Assembly: GCA_019347575.1 (NCBI GenBank)
Contig: JAHWKY010000027.1
Span: 1 to 64,000 of the forward strand
Length of the DNA stretch: 64,000 nucleotides
Origin: Actinomycetota bacterium
Lineage (GTDB): Bacteria; Actinomycetota; Nitriliruptoria; Nitriliruptorales; Nitriliruptoraceae
Reading direction: 5' to 3'
The translations under genes and the position numbers were made by a program. Below the pieces are notes generated by a model that saw only the letters and a list, made by a program, of their open reading frames with translations, ran no database searches and had not been told where the DNA came from. Shown one piece after another: positions 59,972 through 64,000 of the stretch (position 1 is its first letter; the number at the start of each line of letters is the position of its first letter).

Positions 59972-60926
59972 AGCGCACCCGTGGATCGAGGACCGCGTAC
60001 AGGATGTCGACCACCAGGTTGACCACCAGGACGGCCGCCGCGACCACGAGGAAGATGGCCAGCAGCACCGGGAGGTCCCGGGTCTGGGCCGAGCTGAGAA
60101 GAAGGCGGCCGACACCCGGCCAGCCGAAGACGATCTCTACCAAGGCGGCCCCGGCGAAGAACATGCCGACGCGGTTGCCGATGACGGTGATCAACGGGAG
60201 GATGGCGTTGCGGAAGCCGTGCCAGACTACGCGCCGTTCCGGGAGTCCCTTGGCCCGCGCCGTCCGGATGAAGTCGGCCCTGCTGACCTGGACCATGCCG
60301 GATCGGACGAGCCGTACGTTGAGGGCGATCTCCGTCGTCGCCAGGACCAACGCCGGGAGGGCCAGGTGATGGAGCACGTCGATGACGACGAGCAGGCCCG
60401 TGGACTGCGAGCGGGCATCCGTCATCCCCTGGACGGGGAACCATCCTGTGCGGTACGCCAGCAGGAGCACGGCGAGCTGAGCCAACAAGAACGACGGTGT
60501 GGCGTAGGCGGTCAACGAGACGGCGCGGATCGCGAGGTCCCTGCGGCCGCGCGGGTACCGCGATGTGACGATCCCGAGCGTGGTGCCCACGAGCGTGGAC
60601 GCGGAGAGCGCGGCGCTGGCGAGGAGCAGCGTCGCGGGGAGCCGTTCGAGCACCACGGCGAGGGCGGGCCGTCCCCGGATGTAGGACAGACCCAGGTCTC
60701 CCTGGACCACGTTGCCGAGGTAGGTCGCGAGCTGCTGCGGGAGCGGCTGGTCGAGGCCGAACCGCTCACGGGTCGCGGCGTAGTAGGCCTCGTCTCCGTA
60801 CTGGCCTGCCAAGGCCACGAGCGGGTCCCCCGGCGCGAGGTGCAGGAGGAGCCAGGTCCCGACCAGGATGACCAGCGCCGTCGGTGGCACCTGCGCCAAC
60901 CGACGGAGCAGGTATCCCGTGCTCAC
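59964..60926 (-). CDS. Peptide/nickel-type ABC transporter permease (DppB/NikB)
   Basis: A 320-residue permease: six membrane segments, N-terminal LLRRLAQVPPTALVILVGTWLLLHLAPGDP, the DppB-typical start, and EAA motif in FIRTARAKGLPERRVVWHGFRNAILPL. The GTG start has GGGAGGA upstream. Forms the channel with the DppC-type gene. Confidence 0.92.
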   Translation of the reverse strand: MSTGYLLRRLAQVPPTALVILVGTWLLLHLAPGDPLVALAGQYGDEAYYAATRERFGLDQPLPQQLATYLGNVVQGDLGLSYIRGRPALAVVLERLPATLLLASAALSASTLVGTTLGIVTSRYPRGRRDLAIRAVSLTAYATPSFLLAQLAVLLLAYRTGWFPVQGMTDARSQSTGLLVVIDVLHHLALPALVLATTEIALNVRLVRSGMVQVSRADFIRTARAKGLPERRVVWHGFRNAILPLITVIGNRVGMFFAGAALVEIVFGWPGVGRLLLSSAQTRDLPVLLAIFLVVAAAVLVVNLVVDILYAVLDPRVRYE

Positions 60927-60944
60927 GGGGTCCTCCCTCGTCGA

Positions 60945-62588
60945 TCAGGCCTCGCAGCTGACCTCCTCCGCGAACAGCCCCGTGTGCGGCTTGAAGCCGC
61001 TGCACCGGGTGTTCCAGGCGCGCGTCCCGACGGTCTCGACGATCCAGACGTAGGGGAGGTCGTCGACGACGATCCGCTGGAGTTCCGCGTAGATCGGCGA
61101 GCGGGCTTCGCGGTCGACCGTCCGTGAGGCCTCGTCGAACAAGCGGTCGACGTCGGGGTTGGAGTAGTGAGAGGCGTTCGTGAAGGGGACGTCCCCGATC
61201 TGGGCCGAGTCGTACATCCGCCGCACACCGACCTCGGGGTCGGGGCCGTTGCAGTACGAGATGATGTTCGTGTCGAAGTTGTCCTCGGCGAACACGGTGG
61301 GCGCGAACACCGGAGGCTCCATGGCCTCGAGGTTCACACGGATGCCCACCGCTCCGAGCTGTTCACGGACGAGCTCGCCGTACTTCGCGAAGGTCGGGAA
61401 GTGTGCGAAGCCGATCGCGAGCTGCTCGCCGTCCTTCGTCCGGACACCGTCGTCGCCCTCGACCCAGCCGGCTTCCTCGAGCAGCCGCTCCGCCTCGCCG
61501 GGGTCGTAAGCGGGGAGTTCGACCTCATCGGCGTGAGCCCACGGGATCCCGCTCGAGATCGGCGCCTCGGCGACCTGGCCCTGGCCGAAGAGCACCTGAT
61601 CGACGAACCGTTGCCGGTCGAGCGCGTGGGCGACCGCCCGCCGGACCTCCAGCGTTCCTGGGATAGGCCGGTCGAGGTTGAAGCTCACGGTCATGATGCA
61701 GTTGGCACCGCCGGGGTTCGAGCTCGTGGCGGCGAGCTCGATATCGGGGTTGTCCCGGAGCCACGACAGGTCCGGCCCGGGGACGCCCCACAGGAAGTCG
61801 ACCTCGCCGTTCTCGAGCGCGAGGACCTGTGTCGCCTGGTCGGGGATGATCCGCATCACGAGCTCGTCCACCGACGGGCCATCCTTGAAGTAGTCACGGT
61901 TCACCGTCGCGCGGATCTCGGCACCTTCTTCGTAGGACGCGAAGACGAACGGACCGGTCCCGACCGGCGCCAGGTTGGCGGGGTTCGACTCGATGTCACT
62001 GCCCGCGTAGACGTGCTCAGGCACGATGGGCGCCTCGGTGACGTTGAGCTGCTGGAGGAGCGGTGCGTACGGATCAGCGAACTGGAAGACGACCGTGTGG
62101 TCGTCGGGCGCTTCGATCGACTCGATCGAGGAGCCCATGGACGCCTTCGTCCTGGCGTGGAACTCCAAGAGCACCTCTTCGAACGAGAAGACGACGTCCT
62201 GGGCGGTGAAGGGCTCCCCGTCGTGCCAGACGACGTCGTCACGGAGCGCGAACGTGTAGGTCCGTCCGTCGTCGCTCACCTGCCAGGACTCCGCCAGTTC
62301 CGGCTCTGGGTCACCGTTCTCGTCGAGCGCCACTAGGCCGTTGAAGAACGTCTCGCTGGCGGCGTGGACCGCACCGCTGGTGGTGATCGCCGGGTTGAGG
62401 CTGCCGGGATCCGAGTCGAGAGTCACCACCAGACTCCCGCCCTGCGCTACGGGTGTCCCGGTGGGCGTCTCGGTGTCGATCGGTGCCGTCTGTGCGTCCG
62501 TCGGCTCCTCCCGGCTCGCGCTGTCGGTGCCACATGCGCTCGCGAGGATCGCGATCGCGACCAGTGCGGCCTTCCCGGTCTTCTTCAA
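60945..62588 (-). CDS. Substrate-binding lipoprotein (SBP family 5)
   Basis: A 547-residue lipoprotein with lipobox LASACGT. The fold is SBP_bac_5: LVVTLDSDPGSLNPAI, SWQVSDDGRTYTFALRDDVVWHDGEPFTAQDVVFSFE, AVAHALDRQRFVDQV. It precedes the two permeases by 18 bases. Family members bind peptides, nickel chelates or other solutes; the hydrogenase context favours nickel. The TTG start at 62588 (MKKTGKAALVAIAILASACG) gives a normal signal peptide. No transporter ATPase gene is present beside it. Confidence 0.9.
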   Translation of the reverse strand: MKKTGKAALVAIAILASACGTDSASREEPTDAQTAPIDTETPTGTPVAQGGSLVVTLDSDPGSLNPAITTSGAVHAASETFFNGLVALDENGDPEPELAESWQVSDDGRTYTFALRDDVVWHDGEPFTAQDVVFSFEEVLLEFHARTKASMGSSIESIEAPDDHTVVFQFADPYAPLLQQLNVTEAPIVPEHVYAGSDIESNPANLAPVGTGPFVFASYEEGAEIRATVNRDYFKDGPSVDELVMRIIPDQATQVLALENGEVDFLWGVPGPDLSWLRDNPDIELAATSSNPGGANCIMTVSFNLDRPIPGTLEVRRAVAHALDRQRFVDQVLFGQGQVAEAPISSGIPWAHADEVELPAYDPGEAERLLEEAGWVEGDDGVRTKDGEQLAIGFAHFPTFAKYGELVREQLGAVGIRVNLEAMEPPVFAPTVFAEDNFDTNIISYCNGPDPEVGVRRMYDSAQIGDVPFTNASHYSNPDVDRLFDEASRTVDREARSPIYAELQRIVVDDLPYVWIVETVGTRAWNTRCSGFKPHTGLFAEEVSCEA

Positions 62589-62743
62589 GCGTGTCCCGTC
62601 CTGTGCCTGCCCGTGTTCGTGTGCCGATGGGGTGCGGAACCCTACGGCCGGGTGCGCGCCGCCGGTAGATGCGCCGGACAGCTAGCGGTGCCGTCGGTTA
62701 CGGTGGTCCTCTGCCATGGTCCCGCTCAGGGGGAGGCTCACCG

Positions 62744-63016
62744 ATGTGTCTCGGCATCCCAGGGCAGGTCATCGACTTTCTCGACGGAACCGACCAGCTC
62801 GCCAAGGTCGAGGTGACGGGCGTGACCCGCAACATCAACGTCGGCCTGGTCCGCGAGGACGGTCTGAAGGTCGGCGACTGGGTCCTCATCCACGTGGGCT
62901 TCGCCATGTCGATCATCGACGAGGCGGAGGCCACGGATGCTCTCGAGGGGCTGAGGATGCTCGGCGAGGCGTTCGACACCGAGGTCGAGGACATCGCCCG
63001 ATCGAGGATCGACTGA
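62744..63016 (+). CDS. hypC: Hydrogenase maturation protein HypC
   Basis: A 90-residue protein beginning MCLGIPGQVIDF, the invariant HypC N-terminus whose Met-removed Cys carries the Fe(CN)2CO unit. The C-terminus has VGDWVLIHVGFAMSIIDEAEA. HypC moves the iron centre from HypD to the large subunit. The ATG has GGGAGG 7 bases upstream. It stands alone, divergent from the binding-protein gene, so it is transcribed separately from hypABDEF, which lie elsewhere. Confidence 0.95.
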   Translation: MCLGIPGQVIDFLDGTDQLAKVEVTGVTRNINVGLVREDGLKVGDWVLIHVGFAMSIIDEAEATDALEGLRMLGEAFDTEVEDIARSRID

Positions 63017-63068
63017 TGGTCGGTGGCAGCTGCCGCAATGAACGAACCGGCCGACCCACGAGGTCGTA

Positions 63069-63118
63069 GCTTCATCCCCCAGATCGCTCGGATATCCGAC
63101 CGGATCGGGGGACGACGT
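63069..63118. repeat. Dispersed 50-bp palindromic repeat, copy D
   Basis: Arms CTTCATCCCCCAGATCGCTC and GGATCGGGGGACGACGTT around GGATATCC. The right flank (TTGAGCGACGCTCCG...AAGCGACTCGGCCTCCTCACCCAC region, 63119-63160) is shared with copy B. It lies between hypC and the GNAT gene. No DUF255 fragment is seen beside it. Confidence 0.9.
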
Positions 63119-63271
63119 TGAGCGACGCTCCGCGAAAGCGACTCGGCCTCCTCACCCACGCCGACGTGTCTCCGCTACGTGCCAGTCCGCCCCCATCGCC
63201 GACCGCGCGAGAACCCCGGTGATGTCGGGACACCGGGTTCCTACAAGCACCCGGGGAACTAGCATCGAGGG

Positions 63272-63772
63272 ATGAACATCCGGGTGGAACCCGCCAGGCG
63301 TGAGTGGGTCGCCGCGTTGTCGCAAGGTGATGCGCAGTTCACCGAGCGGTTCGGTCCGCAGGTCGAACCCGGCTGGGAGGGCTTCCCCGAGACGCTCCCG
63401 ATCCTGCTTGCTGCATCCGAGCCCGACAAGTCGGCCGCGTGGGGTCCGCACCTGTTCTTCGACGGGGACGGCGTCCTCGTCGGCAACGGGGGCTGGAAGG
63501 GGCCACCCGTCAACGGTGAATCAGAACTCGGGTACGCGGTGGCGCCCGGTGTCCGTGGACGCGGGATCGCCACCGCCGCTGTACGCGTGCTTCTCGCCCG
63601 TGCTCGTGAGGCGGGTCTCCGAACTGCTGCCGCGCACACGTTGGCGGAGGAGTCGGCGTCCACAGCGGTGCTGCGACGGTGCGGGTTCACGAAGGTGTCG
63701 GAGGTCATCGACCCTGAGGACGGGGTCGTGTGGCGGTGGGAAGCCGACGTCGCCACGGTCACTGAGACATAG
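63272..63772 (+). CDS. GNAT family N-acetyltransferase
   Basis: A 166-residue acetyltransferase of the RimJ/RimL-like group. The acetyl-CoA-binding motif A is APGVRGRGIATAAVRVLLARA, motif B includes AEESASTAVLRRCGFTKV, and NGGWKGPPVNGESELGYAV supplies the substrate-side strands. Its acceptor is unknown. The ATG lies in a weak ribosome-binding context (ATCGAGGG). Confidence 0.88.
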   Translation: MNIRVEPARREWVAALSQGDAQFTERFGPQVEPGWEGFPETLPILLAASEPDKSAAWGPHLFFDGDGVLVGNGGWKGPPVNGESELGYAVAPGVRGRGIATAAVRVLLARAREAGLRTAAAHTLAEESASTAVLRRCGFTKVSEVIDPEDGVVWRWEADVATVTET

Positions 63773-64000
63773 CCGACACGACGGCACCGAAACTGCGAAG
63801 CGATGAGGTGAGAGTTGTGGGCGGATGCCCTAGGTCAGCCGCGCTACAACCACGGCTCGGAGCTGCAGTGGGACAAGGGGCATGCACGCGAGCCCGTGTT
63901 CTGCGAGCCTCAGAGGTCGGTCGGCAACCCGCGGGTGTGGAGTGGGATCGGCAGCCATGCGCACACCCGTTCTCCGCCGGGGTCACGGTCGCCAGTGGAT
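63773..64000. other. Right-edge stretch, no supported gene
   Basis: One plus-strand frame from about 63810 stays open to the window end (WADALGQPRYNHGSELQWDKG...), but there is no clear start or recognised motif. It could be the beginning of a gene cut by the window edge. Confidence 0.3.

Noticed and set aside
62698-63159. Minus-strand frame MGEEAESL... over repeats B and D as a conserved protein
   Set aside because: The coding impression comes from shared repeat sequence; outside the repeat the two frames diverge completely and no ribosome-binding site is seen.

Overview
The window is high-GC DNA with dense actinobacterial gene organisation: many four-base start/stop overlaps, frequent GTG and TTG starts, mycothiol-type DinB and DUF2342 families, and the conserved UPF0182 / PDZ-Lon / DUF2342 neighbourhood known from mycobacteria. 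It most resembles a deep-branching, possibly aerobic actinobacterium (Nitriliruptoria/Euzebyales-like). That placement is inference; no rRNA is present.

Region 1 (1-18.3 kb): a frameshifted choice-of-anchor B remnant and an initiator tRNA, then a long minus-strand block of cell-envelope genes. It holds a UPF0182 membrane protein, a DivIVA-phage-head-protein fusion, a FecR-like secreted protein, an orphan sensor kinase, a PDZ-Lon protease, a subtilase, MoaE, a lipoprotein, a polytopic membrane protein and an NAD-dependent epimerase. A convergent pair of metalloproteases (DUF2342 and YgjP-like) follows.

Region 2 (18.3-19.5 kb): a non-coding stretch with a 12-bp tandem array, a cluster of DnaA-box-like 9-mers and a predicted structured RNA, ending at an RlpA-like protein.

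Region 3 (19.7-46.2 kb): metabolic and accessory genes. These include a HAD phosphatase, a Fic protein, a haloalkane-dehalogenase-like enzyme, an SCP2-hydrolase fusion, an acyl-CoA module (thiolase, crotonase, nitronate monooxygenase), a branched-chain/LIV-type ABC importer with fused permeases, a DUF255 thioredoxin-like protein, a CopG-PIN toxin-antitoxin pair, a hydrolase-LuxR regulator and a PAP2-diacylglycerol-kinase fusion. A 50-bp palindromic repeat recurs four times between 25.8 and 63.1 kb. Two of its copies sit beside or near decayed fragments of the DUF255 gene.

Region 4 (46.5-63.0 kb): an LPxTG-bearing S15-type hydrolase, then a [NiFe]-hydrogenase locus. A plus-strand operon carries five small single-pass membrane proteins plus a DUF1059 protein, both hydrogenase subunits and a degenerate maturation-protease homologue. 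Around it lie a TPR protein, a biotin-ligase-like protein without its lysine, a maturation protease, a NifU-like protein, PadR and Cys-rich winged-helix proteins, a CooC-like ATPase, a peptide/nickel-type ABC importer and HypC. They look like one assembly and nickel-supply system; hypABDEF are not in the window.

The most notable observation is that the CooC-like ATPase is interrupted by an in-frame TGA exactly where the first cysteine of the family's metal-binding CxC motif belongs. This makes it a candidate selenoprotein. A point nonsense mutation is the alternative.
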